Shown: piece by piece, positions 45,336 to 56,330 of the stretch | Layout: each line of letters opens with the position of its first letter | How positions within the stretch are numbered: the first letter of the stretch is position 1 | NCBI GenBank assembly: GCA_026120035.1 | Contig: JALRME010000070.1 | Span: 21,414-85,413, forward strand | Source: Coleophoma eucalyptorum | Lineage: Eukaryota; Ascomycota; Leotiomycetes; Helotiales; Dermateaceae | Reading direction: 5' to 3' | Length of the DNA: 64,000 nucleotides | Notes under the pieces: model-generated | Told to the model about the DNA's origin: nothing | What the model saw: the letters and a program-made list of their open reading frames with translations, nothing else | Databases searched by the model: none | Program-made: the position numbers and the translations under genes

Positions 45336-46309
45336 GATGACAAATATTAAGAATGTTGCAATAGTCGGTATATGTTACTAGTCCCACTATTGCATTTATC
45401 TAAATGCTACTTGTAGCTGGTATCATACAACTTAACAGCTCTGACTTTTTCCAGGGAAGTGGTGATCTAGGGAAGTATCTGGTGCGGAGTCTAGCTTCCT
45501 CGGATACTTTCAATGTCACGGTGCTTTCACGAGGGGGCAAACAGGATACCATACCTCCTGGTGTGAAATCCATTGTTGTCAACTACGATGATGTAGCAAA
45601 TATCACAAACGCATTAGATGAGCAGCATGTAGTTATCCCTGTAGTCCCAGGCCAATTCTCCGATTTGCAACCCAAGATCATTGATGCGGCTATTGCTGCT
45701 GGGTTCAGACGATTCATCCTGTCCGAGTTCGGGTCCAACAATAGAAACCCTGATACTCGCAAGATGCCACTGATGCACGAGAAATTTGCGGTAGATGAGG
45801 CGCCCCGAAAAGCAGCAAGCCAGGATACAATATCCTATACAGTCATCATTGGTGGGCTATTTGTGGAATGGCTGTTGTCTATAGACGGAATGATGCCTGT
45901 CAAACGGCGAAAGTTTGTTATTTATGATGGTGACGACATCCTATTTACTATGACAAAGGACTATTGGAAAGCCATTGTTGGGGTGCTTTACCATCCGGAT
46001 GCGACGGCGAAGAAGACAGTCTAGATTGCGAGTTCTATTCGCACTTAGAATGAGCTGCTTGTACTTGCGAAGGAGGTTATCCCTGCGGAGTGGGTAGTGG
46101 AGAAAGCCGATGTGGATTCGACATATACTATTGCTGAGAAGAAACTCTTTGCCGGGCAGTATGGTATGCCTGTAATTAGTGGCATGGTTTTCAAAACCAT
46201 ATTTAGCAAGGATTTTGGTGGTGAGATCGAGGGGCTTCAAAATGATCTCTTGAGAATCACGATGGTGATACATGAGGAAGTGAAGGACACAATAAAGAAA
46301 CTAGTATAG
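45336..46309 (+). pseudogene. NmrA/isoflavone-reductase-like NAD(P)-binding protein gene, disrupted
   Basis: The first exon starts MTNIKNVAIV at 45336. After an intron the frame reads GSGDLGKYLVRSLASSDTFN (Rossmann glycine loop), DVANITNALDEQHVVIPVVP, AAIAAGFRRFILSEFGSNNR and DTISYTVIIGGLFVEWLL, as in NmrA-like atypical SDRs of fungi. It then hits TAG at 46022-46024 and a second TAG at 46046-46048, but the same frame continues coherently to KDTIKKLV and the stop at 46309. The first intron also fails to join in frame at its best sites (donor 45367, acceptor 45455), which suggests a further small lesion. Catalytic role unknown; relatives reduce phenylcoumaran or related substrates, or sense redox. 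Confidence 0.75.
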
Positions 46310-46949
46310 TCATGGAGTTGTCTGGCTACCCGTAGCACTTAGTACAACGAGTTTGTCGAATTGAATTTCTCAATCTAAATTGGACTAAGAAGTTCCTCAC
46401 TTGACCGACAAACTCTATCACCACGAGGATGTGAAGACCACTTCTTTGCTCACCTACTACGTTCTGAGCTTCGTTGCTAATTAAAACCTCCTCGGGGCTT
46501 TCGGACTGACGAAACTGCGAGAGAATCATTCGGTAGCAAATAGAGTTAATAGCTTAAGTTTGATAAGCTAATATAAAACCTAATATCTTATCAACCAAAG
46601 TATCTCTGTTATTATCATATGACTCTCTCCACTTTCGGCCAGTGTAGCCCGAGTGTCGTAACTTAGGGGCGTTCTCTTGGATATTATGCCAGCTATCAGT
46701 AGTTAGCTGAACGATTTATGCCCTCATTCTATTGAGAAACTCCTTTAAAACTGGACAAACCCGGATAGTATGGAGATCTAGTGGGTTTCTATATCTTATT
46801 AGTAAATTAGTTTCCTCTCCTTTACTATTTTACTCTCACGAAGGCACGAGTTTTGGCAGATAAGCCTACCGAAGAATAATTTTCACAACCCAGCACCACA
46901 AAGCACGACTCTTTGTTAGGACCAAGACGGTCGTGTTCATGATTTCACG
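46310..46949. other. AT-rich spacer without gene
   Basis: Short frames only, no recognisable domain. Confidence 0.3.
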
Positions 46950-47566
46950 ATGCAAGCTCCAAGCCAGTTGCAAAACCAACAAATATCCTGGACCCAAGAA
47001 TCAGAAATGAAATCTGTCACTAGGAAATATTTAAATGCAAAAGAGGGGGTTTACCCTAAACTTCGTAGGCTGGAGGTTTCTTCGTGGGCCATCATCGAAT
47101 CTAGCCTCTATGAAAATCTAGGAGAAAATATGTATCAGTCTGAAAGATTCGTTGTAGGCCTTCTTATCCTCGTCAGGAGACGATCATTTGATGAGGTGCT
47201 GTCTTTATTAAGAACTGCTCGGCAGAAGAGAGTCCTACGAATAATCACATCCCAAGGGTCACGATGCCCACAGATGCAGAGCAGACATTGTTCACTCTTT
47301 TTCCGGATCCATGTCCTTCCGATACCGTTATAGATTTGTCCCTGCGACTCTTTCAAAGTTCATCATTTCTCATCCTTACCAGCAGCTCATTCCTTACTGC
47401 CCTTGAATCCTGCCCGGCTGCAAATGTTTCAGTCCTCAAATCACATCACAAAATTTTCTTCACAACAATCAAAGTTGAAAACCACTGGGTGGCGCTGAAG
47501 TTCGATCTATCTCGATCATATATTGAATTCTACAATTATCTTCCTAGTCATACGTCGAAATACTAG
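46950..47566 (+). pseudogene. Ulp1-like (C48) cysteine protease fragment
   Basis: Two overlapping frames (46950-47333 and 47264-47566) give pieces that fit the Ulp1/SENP fold. CPSDTVIDLSLRLFQ resembles the WLND-type substrate-binding motif, and VENHWVALKFDLSRSYIEFY holds the His-Trp of the catalytic core. The downstream Asp and Cys motifs are missing: after YNYLPSHTSKY comes a stop, and the DNA turns into an AT-rich block. It may be a truncated host gene or a protease from a fungal transposon. The frame change between pieces could be an intron or a frameshift. Confidence 0.5.
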
Positions 47567-47569
47567 CCT

Positions 47570-48290
47570 AGATAGAATGTTATAAGCTGGCTGATAGGTT
47601 AGGGTTAGAAGTTCATTCAAATATCTATAGCTACCTATCAAGCTTGATTTACTTACATATACCGAAGGTTTTAACCTATTAGAAGGTTATATATTAAGAA
47701 GCCATAGTATATTATAGTACCCTTATATTACAAGGGCTAAAGAGGTTGAATTGGTTTGCTTCATCATTTAACAAGAGGTGAATATATATATACTCGTATA
47801 TCAATCACGGATAGTCATTCTTGGAGTTTGAGTTAGTAATTAGCGCTAGAACTATACAAAGGTAAGATAAATCTTTATGTAAGTCTTCACCTATTACATT
47901 TAGACTCTTAAGCTATTTTTTTCAATAACACAAGTGCTACTACGTATCTACTAATTGTTAAGCCTATTACCGATTGTACAAGAGTATTCTCCTTTACTAG
48001 TAAAAGAATATAAGCTATTTTATAAGCCTGGTGTTATATTTTATGTGCTTTTATACTTGAACTAAGTGTAGTTCTCGAAACTTAAAAGTGTATAAGTTAA
48101 TAGTAGCTATAATTGTTATAAAAGTGTAATCTTAAAGTTCTTTATAGCTATTTTAAAGTTTCCTTATAATAAGCAGGTTTGGAAGCGTTTTTATAGCCTA
48201 TATTAAGTTGTAGAGGATTGAACACAAGAGGGTAGATTTTATTGACCGCTTTTGTATGTCACGTTATTACTTTTTTATATTATTAGGGGG
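47570..48290. other. AT-rich RIP-like block left of the subtelomeric gene island
   Basis: Strongly TA-rich with stop codons in all frames and few CpA or TpG. The composition changes abruptly near 48290, where gene-like DNA resumes. It probably contains dead repeats, but no domain is recognisable. Confidence 0.55.
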
Positions 48291-48873
48291 CGTGTTTAGC
48301 TAGTTAGAGGGCTGTACACGCATTAGTTCCCTTGCATCCGGCTGCATATATCAGGGCAAAATCCGGGTTACCCCGCGCAGTTTGTAGTCCATTTGAACCC
48401 TGGCAGTACGTACTGTACGATTGCGCATCGAGGACCTTGGCGCGCCACTTACGAGGCAACCCGCCGCAGGATTATGCAGTTTTCATTCATCCGAACAATA
48501 TCTGACTTGTGATACGGTTCTTTACGACTCTTGGTCTCGGCAACATTCGGAGTTCCCGGCTAGCGTTTGATAATTTCCAACTTGATTTGTCAGTTCTTGA
48601 CCTTTTTACAAGCGAAGGTTACATTCACTCACGTACATTGTAAGCGTTGCTGACGAGGAATAAGTGGTTTTGGGATGGTTCTGTCTAGGTCTTGATGACC
48701 TCAGTCGTAACCCTGGATACCGAGTGCCTGATTGGGTTATGGTAATGTTAGGACCCAGCTGTTGGGATATAACCATCACTACTGTCCTGGGCATTTCATA
48801 AAGGTGGCCGATGTTTCGTTTCTCTTGAGTACCCTATTTTTTCCAGAGGATTTGGCGAACTAGATTTTCTAGC
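48291..48873. promoter_or_regulatory. upstream region of the prenyltransferase gene
   Basis: Normal-composition DNA before the DMATS start. No other gene is supported; the short minus-strand frame at 48606-48794 has no recognisable domain. Confidence 0.35.
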
Positions 48874-50220
48874 ATGACGAGGTATGTCCTAAAGGAATAT
48901 TCAACTACATTCAGATCAACACTAATACGGTTGAAAGCATCACCGAGGTCTCCGCCTCGAAGGCCAAAAGGGATGGCGTAACCTTCTGGGCAAAGCACAC
49001 CAAGCCTGTCCTAACCACACTGCTCAAAGCTGTCGGAAGCTATACCCCAGAACAGCAGGCATCCCACCTAGAGTTCTTAGAGGAGTATATAATTCCGAGC
49101 ATGGGTCGGGCGCCCGAAAAGTCATGCGCCAGATCCCTCCTTACACCCAATGGCTCACCTTTCGAGACTAGCCTCAACCATAGCGACAATGACAAGTCGT
49201 ATGTACGCTTTTGCTATGAGCCAGTGTTCCCAGGGTCTGATGGCGTCACCGAAAACCCCATTCCTGCTATCGCAGAGAAGGTGGGTGCTGATTTGCGCTG
49301 GTTCAACCAGTTCGCTGCCGAGTTCTTCCCTTCAGAGGCAGATGATGTAATTCTGACAGAGAAGGTGCCTAAGGACACCATTCGAATACCAAAGGTCTTC
49401 CTTGCGTTTGACCTACGGGAAGACAAGAGGACGATGAAGGCGTACTTCTACCCCGTCATCAAGTACATGACCTCCAAAATCAACTCTGACAGGGCCGGTT
49501 TCGACCTCATCCGACGCTTAGACCCGCTCGGCACATCTTTCGGGCCCGCCTTAGACCTCATAGAGGATTATCAGAAGCTGTTGTACCAGGACCCGCCACT
49601 GACGGCGGTCATAGGCATTGACTGCGTGAGCCCGGAGGCCGGCGCGCGCATCAAGATCTACATCGACCCCCAATCCAACACGTGGGATGCAGTGCAGCAG
49701 CACATTACTTTCGGGGGCAAGCTGACGGATAAGACAACGCTCGATGGCCTGGCAATCTTGCGCGACATGTGGAACCTGATGATCAATGAGCCCGAGGATA
49801 AGGAGATAAATGATCACTTCGCCAAGGAAATTCTGGACACGAAGCCAAGCAGCAGTGGCGCCTGCTTCAGCTGGGAGCTTAAGCCCGGTCAAGCGATCCC
49901 CGACGTCAAAATTTACGTACCGCTGTGCCAGTACTTCAAGACTGACAAAGCCATTGCGGAGGCGATGGAGATGGTATTCAGGAAGCGAGGGTGGACCTGG
50001 GGTGTTGAGGGGGCCTACAAGGAGATCATTTCCAAAGGATAGTAAGTTGTAGGTAACCTTTCGTGAAGTGCCGATGTACTAATGCCGTTGCAGTGGAAGC
50101 GATGTTTTTGACGATGAAATTGAGACGCCAACTATGCACACATTTGTGTCGTTCAACTTCTCCGAGAAGAAGGGTACGTATATGACTACATATGTAGCGC
50201 CGTTTGTTCGGTTCGATTAA
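48874..50220 (+). CDS. DMATS-type aromatic prenyltransferase
   Basis: Exons 48874-48881, 48938-50041 and 50094-50220 give 412 residues, close to the usual 400-460. The 8-nt first exon joins through a 56-nt intron with a CACTAAT branch-like site to give MTSITEVSASKAKRDGVTFW, matching the family N-terminus. Further marks are LEFLEEYIIPSMGRAPEKS, SYVRFCYEPVFPG, RWFNQFAAEFFPSEADD, FLAFDLREDKRTMKAYFYP, GARIKIYIDPQSNTWDAVQQ and the terminal HTFVSFNFSEKKGTYMTTYV, which together trace the ABBA barrel. Such soluble enzymes attach dimethylallyl or similar groups to tryptophan, other indoles or aromatics without a DDxxD motif. The acceptor here is unknown. It opens a putative biosynthetic cluster with the four genes that follow. 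Confidence 0.9.
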
Positions 50221-50845
50221 CGTACGGCAACTGTTATTTATGGCAGTCCGCGGACTATTTCGATAAAAAGTCCTACTAGTAGTACATTAAGCCCTGTAGA
50301 AAGACCAACACCAACTTAAAGACCTCCCGGATAGAATGGGATGTAAGACGACTTGTAAAATTTAGGTGCCGGCAGGACAAAGCCGTCTCGTACGTGGTCT
50401 ATACAGCTCGCGTAATTACGTTTCCTCGTAGCTTCGTCTCCAACGGCTACTTAGCAGTAGATCTTCTATCTTATTATCTGTCTCGCTATAGCCTTATTGA
50501 CTTGCACATATATTGCATACTTGTTTCTTTTATCTTCGTCTTTAATCAATCTGAAGGATTTAATTCTTATAGCTATAGCTTTGTGAAAAATCGGACAAAA
50601 TGCCCCTCTGGTTGAAGAATTACCCTCCATGTACCTAGAAAAGTGAAATGTCGGCTGTAATTAGTGTGTAAAATTCGGGTGACTGTAGGCTCGTAAGACC
50701 GTGTAATTCTTCAAATAGTCTTTGATTTACGAGATAAGATTTTAGCTTACTTCGCTAGATTTACAGGGGGTGCGGCTGTCGGCGACTAGTGACCTGTTAT
50801 AAAAGTGCAGCCCCTTAATTCTTCGATAGTCCTTAACGTTTCAAT
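50221..50845. promoter_or_regulatory. promoter of the acyltransferase gene
   Basis: 625 bases, AT-rich in the middle, with no recognisable domain in the short frame at 50394-50615. Confidence 0.35.
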
Positions 50846-52437
50846 ATGTTCGCCAACCTGCCGTTCTTTAGAAAGACCATACAGCGGCAACTTCCGCCTA
50901 TTATTCCGACGGATGAAGTTATTCCTGTTCATCTATTCGATGACTCGGCGGCGGCTCGGGGAATTGTTTTAGTGTGGACATTCAAGTTTGCCGACGTGTT
51001 GGATCCTTCCAAGCTCAATGCTGCCTTGTCACATCTTTTTCAGATGGACGGGTGGCGGAGGTTTAGTGGAAGATTCAGATATCGGGTGAGTAACGCGGAC
51101 AGTAGCTCGCAATCGTATACCTAGCTGGTTTATGGCCTGACTTCTATTGGCACTAATCAGATTTATAGTTGGACGGCAGTTTGGAGGTACACGTTCCGAA
51201 TGTACTTACAGAGGAGCGTCCAGCCGTGCACTTCAGCAAAGAACACCATGGTAGCTCCATGATGGAGCATCCTTTGGCCTCTAAGATGCCACGACCAACA
51301 GGCAAAGTTGCTACTTATCCAGGCCCCAAAGAATTCTGCTCCCTTGGACTAGGACCTGAGACGCCTCGGAATATAGATGACTTCGTTTTCTCCGGCAAAC
51401 CCCAATTTTGTTTGCATGTGCAGACGTTTCCAGATGGTACTCTCGTGTCGCTCACATACTCCCATATATCAACTGACCTCATGGGGTTAGCCTCCATACT
51501 CGAGGCATGGAGCCTCGTCCTAGCTGGAAAGCCTGAAGCTGTGGCACCCATGGTAGGATATCGCGAGGACGTTTTTGATGGATTCCTGAACTCGACTCCG
51601 AAGCAATGTCATGTTTTGGCGGACAGGGTTCTCGAGGGCTGGCGCTTTAAGTATTGGGGATTGAGAAGCTTGTATGAATCATGGCGCTGCCCTGACTTGC
51701 AATCCCGTACTCTGTGTATCCCTAGGTACACAATGGAGGCGATGATGCGGGCAGCGAGGAGTCACATCATGAGCGAAGTCGATACTAATCCTTCGGAGCT
51801 TAAGCCTTTCATTAGCGAAGGTGACGTTTTAACAGCTGTGGCCTGCCGGACGCTGGCCCAATATCAAGGACCCGATTCAACCCGTGAGATGGCGACTATC
51901 ATGGCTGTAGACCCTCGAACTCGAACCAAGTCGGTTTTCCACCAAGATGTAGCATATGTCCAAAACTCGCCAACCAACGTTTACTTCTTCTGTCGCGCTA
52001 ACAAGGCTCTCAGAATGCCTCTGGGACAGCTAGCATTATTAGTGCGCGAGGCCATAGTAACCCAGACTAGTGAGGAACAGCTAAAGGCAGCCATATCCCT
52101 GTCTGCGGAGTCCATAAGGGCAAGTAAGATGCCAGTCATATTCGGCGACAAGGATATGACCACGCAATTCGTGTCAAATTGGACAAAGGGGAACCTTGCG
52201 GACAAGATGGATTTCAGTCCGGCAGTAGTGAGAGACGCGGCTTCAACGCTTTCGCAGAGCAAACATGGACACCCGGTGTACTACCAAGCTTCTGACCCAT
52301 CCCACAATACGGTTTCCGTCATCTCAAGTGTCTTCGTTGTTGTAGGGAAAGATTATGATGGCAATACTTGGCTCTCAATTTCTTTACCAGGAAAGATGTG
52401 GTCGGATTTGATAGATCTTTTAGACAAGTTCGCCTAA
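50846..52437 (+). CDS. BAHD-like acyltransferase (PF02458 transferase family)
   Basis: Exons 50846-51085 and 51169-52437 give 502 residues. The catalytic HxxxD is present as YSHISTDLMG near residue 185. The family DFGWG motif at the C-terminal side is not conserved; the corresponding part reads SVFVVVGKDYDGNTWLSISL near the end. The N-terminus (IIPTDEVIPVHLFDDSAAAR) and GWRRFSGRFRYR are typical of fungal secondary-metabolite O-acyltransferases. It would move an acyl group from CoA to a hydroxyl of the cluster product. It lies between the DMATS gene and the UbiA-like gene and is probably a tailoring step. No defects are seen. Confidence 0.87.
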
Positions 52438-52683
52438 GTGAGACATACGAAGGAGAATTCGCCCAAGTCAGGGATCTTGCTAGACTGCCACTCATGGAGA
52501 AGTCTTTAATTATATTAAGTCATACCTGTAATATTGTCACCACAGACTGCGTTACTTTCATGAAGATGCCATGGAAGTCGTTTCAACATATCGAATAGCT
52601 AATATTCTCTTTCCGTCGTCTTTAATCCACTTTCATCACCCACTCCCGCTTTCCACCCTTTCCAAATCTATTGGAACTTCTCA

Positions 52684-53679
52684 TCAACTGTGTAGGGCTG
52701 CCTGTGCATGCAGCACAGGGGCAAGTCCAAAGAGTGCCATGGTCCCCCAAGCCCAAACATTTTCTCTTGGGTATTGCAATATGAGGGAATAAGCAACGAT
52801 TGTCGACCCAATTCGCAAGAATGAGTAAGTAAGTTGCGGATACCTCACAACGATGCCATCCGTTGCGACAGCCACACTTTGGGTCAAAACTAGGTCCAAC
52901 AACAGACCCACCAGCGACATAAGCAGCATCGTTTTCCGCTTCCCAAGTTTTACAGGCAAGGTATTCAGGCCTTCTGTAGTATCTTCGTCAATGTCCCTAA
53001 CGTCGCAGGCGGTTTCCCGCAAAAACTGATACAAGCAGGCGAGCTCGAAGCTCCTCAATCGAAGGGCTGTATCGCTGCATTGGAAGCCCCCTGGTTGGCA
53101 GTAATAGGCCATGCTTGCCTCTGCAGACACATTGGCCATACACAGCGCGACAACAAGTGATTTTGCCTCGCCAAGCTACACGATGTTCACTGGCGGTTCA
53201 TTACAGTTATTCAGGAACTTACTAGGCTTTTCGGTTTGGTTAGAAACAGGCCATCTGATTTTGAGAATTGCGGGATGCAACGGACACCCCACAGAAGACC
53301 CACGGGCAGGACCCGACCCACTAGAATCACCGTCTGCAAGCCCGACATTGCAGCGCAGGCAAGCACAATAGCCCATAAACCACATGTCCAGATCTTCCAA
53401 ATCCACTTTCGAGGTCTATTTGACAATGGGATATCTTTGTATTTGTCTATGGCTATGGAATACAATTATCGTTAGCATCCGAAAGAGCACGTGGGAGAAA
53501 TTTCCTCAAAACGTACAATCCACGACAGTTGAAATAGTACCAATGAGCCCAAGAAGCCTGCCCGGAAACTGGTACGAACCAGTGGCGGTATGAATAGCCC
53601 CTATTGCTGGTGCTAGATGACCTAAACCCATAAGTGCGGGGATCACGCCAAGGCTATAGAACAAATTTGTGCGTGACAT
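52684..53679 (-). CDS. UbiA-family membrane prenyltransferase or terpene cyclase
   Basis: Exons 53679-53517, 53452-53223 and 53175-52684 give 294 residues with many hydrophobic helices. Two Asp-rich sites typical of the UbiA superfamily are seen: VVDSIDKYKDIPLSNRPRKW near residue 55 (a D-x3-D-x3-D pattern without the usual Asn) and RETACDVRDIDEDTTEGLNT near residue 195, followed by LPVKLGKRKT. Members either prenylate aromatic acceptors in the membrane or, in some fungi, cyclise prenyl diphosphates (the fumagillin sesquiterpene cyclase is of this type). Which applies cannot be told from sequence. It is divergent from the P450 gene, with 427 bases between starts. Confidence 0.8.
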
Positions 53680-54106
53680 GACGTTAGTGGTTGAGGAAAC
53701 CTCTATCCAGAACTAGGCGATGGGGGTTAGAATTGAAATGTAGTTCGGTATTAATATTAATATACTGTACTGTATGAAAATCTTGTTTTACGATCTAATA
53801 TTACGTGGGATGCAGTAAGCAGCAGCTCAGTGCATATAACAGGGTTGTTGACATTACTTTGTACGCACCTACTTAAACAACCACTGTTACATCATCGAAA
53901 ATCCGTCGGACTACTTGCAGCACATAGAATATTAAGCACTTTCCTTTTATGGAGCCTGCATCTGATATGATCTTTAGTAGGCCCCAGCATTTGCAGAGGG
54001 GTTTAAGTTGAGCCCTCTTTTCATTCACTGACTAGCCTCCGATAACGAGAGTTCTGCTACATGTCACACCTCTGGCATATTTGAATATTCTCTCTCGGCA
54101 CTACCG
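53680..54106. promoter_or_regulatory. bidirectional promoter, UbiA-like / P450
   Basis: Divergent promoter between two genes of the putative biosynthetic cluster. I found no clear palindromic regulator site. Confidence 0.4.
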
Positions 54107-55931
54107 ATGTCTGACATTACGATGGCAAGTGGGCTCGTGGACGACAGAGTTCAGTCGGTTTTGCTTCGTCTCATAGTGTACATGTCAATTGGAATCTTGG
54201 CCGTATGGCTGTACCATCTCATGAAACCTGCCCTTATCGCTGCACTCTCGCCTGAATATCGCAATTTCAACTGGGTCGATGGGAAGAGGGGGATTGGTTC
54301 GTTCCTCAAATCAACATGGGATGTTGCGTTCAAGTCTGAGGAGTTGTTCGCAGAGATCCATCGCAAAGTAAGATGTCCCAAATAATTAGTTCTCGGAGGT
54401 TCAGGTATCTGATACAGTTGACTGCGGTAGATTCGCGGAGCCCATCACGATAAGATCAATTTGGTCCCAATCCCTCACTGCAGCACAGGGTTCATGCTCA
54501 TGGTCCCGAAATCTCTGCTTAATGAATACGTTCGCCAGCCCGAGAACGACATATCTCTCAAGAGATATACGTTACAGGCCCTTGTACCCGACTACACGAC
54601 ACTAGGAACCCACATCGTGATACACCCTGTGTATAGGAATGTTGTACATAAAGAGCTCTATCAAAATCTTGCAGACAAGATGGAGATGGTAAACGAGGAA
54701 ATGATTACCTCAATTAACGAGGTCATCGCACAACATGTTGGGCCGAATGCGGAAGCCAAAATCAACATGTGGGATACTGCGAACTGCCTTTTGAGCCGGT
54801 CTGCAAATCGCGTTATTTCAGGCTATCCTTTGTGTAGGAACCAGGAGTATCAGGATGCGACGGCAGAGTACGCTGCCACGTTCTTCGCGTCGGCGTTGTA
54901 CGCCCGCTTTATCCCATCTCTTCTTCGCCCGTGAGTGAATGCAGCATCTTTACCTAGGCCATTGAGATGGGAATGTGCTGAGATATTACATTTAGGCTGT
55001 TGTTGCCCCTCGTTTGTCGACCATTGATGAGATGTATCAAGACCGCGGCCAAGCATGCGGTACCCGTCATCAAGGAACGCATGGTCATTATCGATGCTGC
55101 CGAAGAGAATGATAAGCTAAATCTACCAGTGAGTATCAAGGACTCCATTGTGAGAGCCGCAAGTTGACAACCTAATTCGAGAATGACATGCTGAGTGCAA
55201 TCATCATGGCGGCGAAAAGGGACAGCAATGCAGCAGTCGAATATGACCCATTGGTAATTGTGGCTAGAATGATGGTCCTGAACTTTGTCCAGTCGTACAC
55301 GAACCTCGTGACTATGACTAACTTAGTGTATGACCTCATCTCGTTGCCAGAAGGCGACTTTGAGACCATGATGGCCGACCTGAGAGCGGAAATAGACACA
55401 GAAATGAAGAAGGGCGATGGCTTCTCGCACAATTTCTTTCAAAGACTCAACCTTATGGACTCATTCATTCGCGAGAGCATCCGGTATAATCCCATTGGCG
55501 AGACTGGTCTCGAAAGAATCGTCGGCAAAAGAGGAGGGTTCACCTTTTCCGATGGCACGCATGTTCCTCGGGGGGCGCTACTTGCAGCTCCGATCAAAGT
55601 CTACCAGCGCGACGAGACGACCTACCCCGGCGGCTTCAATCCGCGCCGTTCAATAGAGGACCCGGAGCACCCAAAGGTCACTGATATTTCACCCAACTTC
55701 CTTAACTTTGGTCTTGGACGAGGCGCATGCCCAGGGCGATGGTTCACGAACAATCTGCTCAAGCTAGTGCTGACACATCTGCTTTTGGATTATGACTTTG
55801 TACGACTTGATGAGCGGCCCCAAAATGTGCGCAAGGTGACTCTTGATGAGCCTTGTGGACGACTTTTTATCACTTTGAAGAAAAGAGGTCCAGTGAGTGG
55901 GCTTGAGACGGGGGAAAGTTTAAAAAATTAG
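54107..55931 (+). CDS. cytochrome P450 monooxygenase
   Basis: Exons 54107-54367, 54431-54930, 54996-55128 and 55182-55931 give 547 residues. One N-terminal membrane anchor (LLRLIVYMSIGILAVWLYHL) directs it to the ER. The K-helix ESIR (in DSFIRESIRYNPIG) and the heme loop NFGLGRGACPGRWF with the thiolate Cys are intact; GGFNPRRSIEDPEH is the PERF-like region. The I-helix region (MMVLNFVQSYTNLVTMTNLV) lacks the classic AGxDTT, as in several fungal secondary-metabolite P450s. It most likely oxidises the prenylated or terpenoid product of the neighbouring genes. Substrate unknown. Confidence 0.9.
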
Positions 55932-56330
55932 ATTGTGTTTTATTAGGAAAAGAAAGCCAGATGGCTTGTTGCATTTATTCCCGCTATGTTGGATTATTTG
56001 ACACAATGCTACTGGTGACCCACGATAGGGGATTTGTTAAATACAGATTCGAATGAACACTCCAAGAATAGGGCCGTAGACTATGAGAGTATTGGTGATT
56101 CATATATTGTGCAAGTATTCCTGCTGTAACTTATATACTTCCTTCAGGAATCCTTGACAAAGCGTCCGGATGATACAATTGGGTATAAACGGAAGTATTG
56201 GGCATACCTTACAAGACACAAAGGATTACGGTCGCATCGTGCGCTAAGACTTGTTGTAGCATTATGGGATTTATCTCATTTTTGGCTTCCTTAAGTTAAT
56301 ATCAAACATGTCAAGTGGACACCGTCGTCC
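55932..56330. other. convergent 3' gap between P450 and hydrolase
   Basis: 399 bases between converging genes, with no further gene. Confidence 0.4.

Noticed and set aside
47600..47612. GGTTAGGGTTAG, telomere-like
   Set aside because: Only about two units in AT-rich DNA; too short to call an interstitial telomere.
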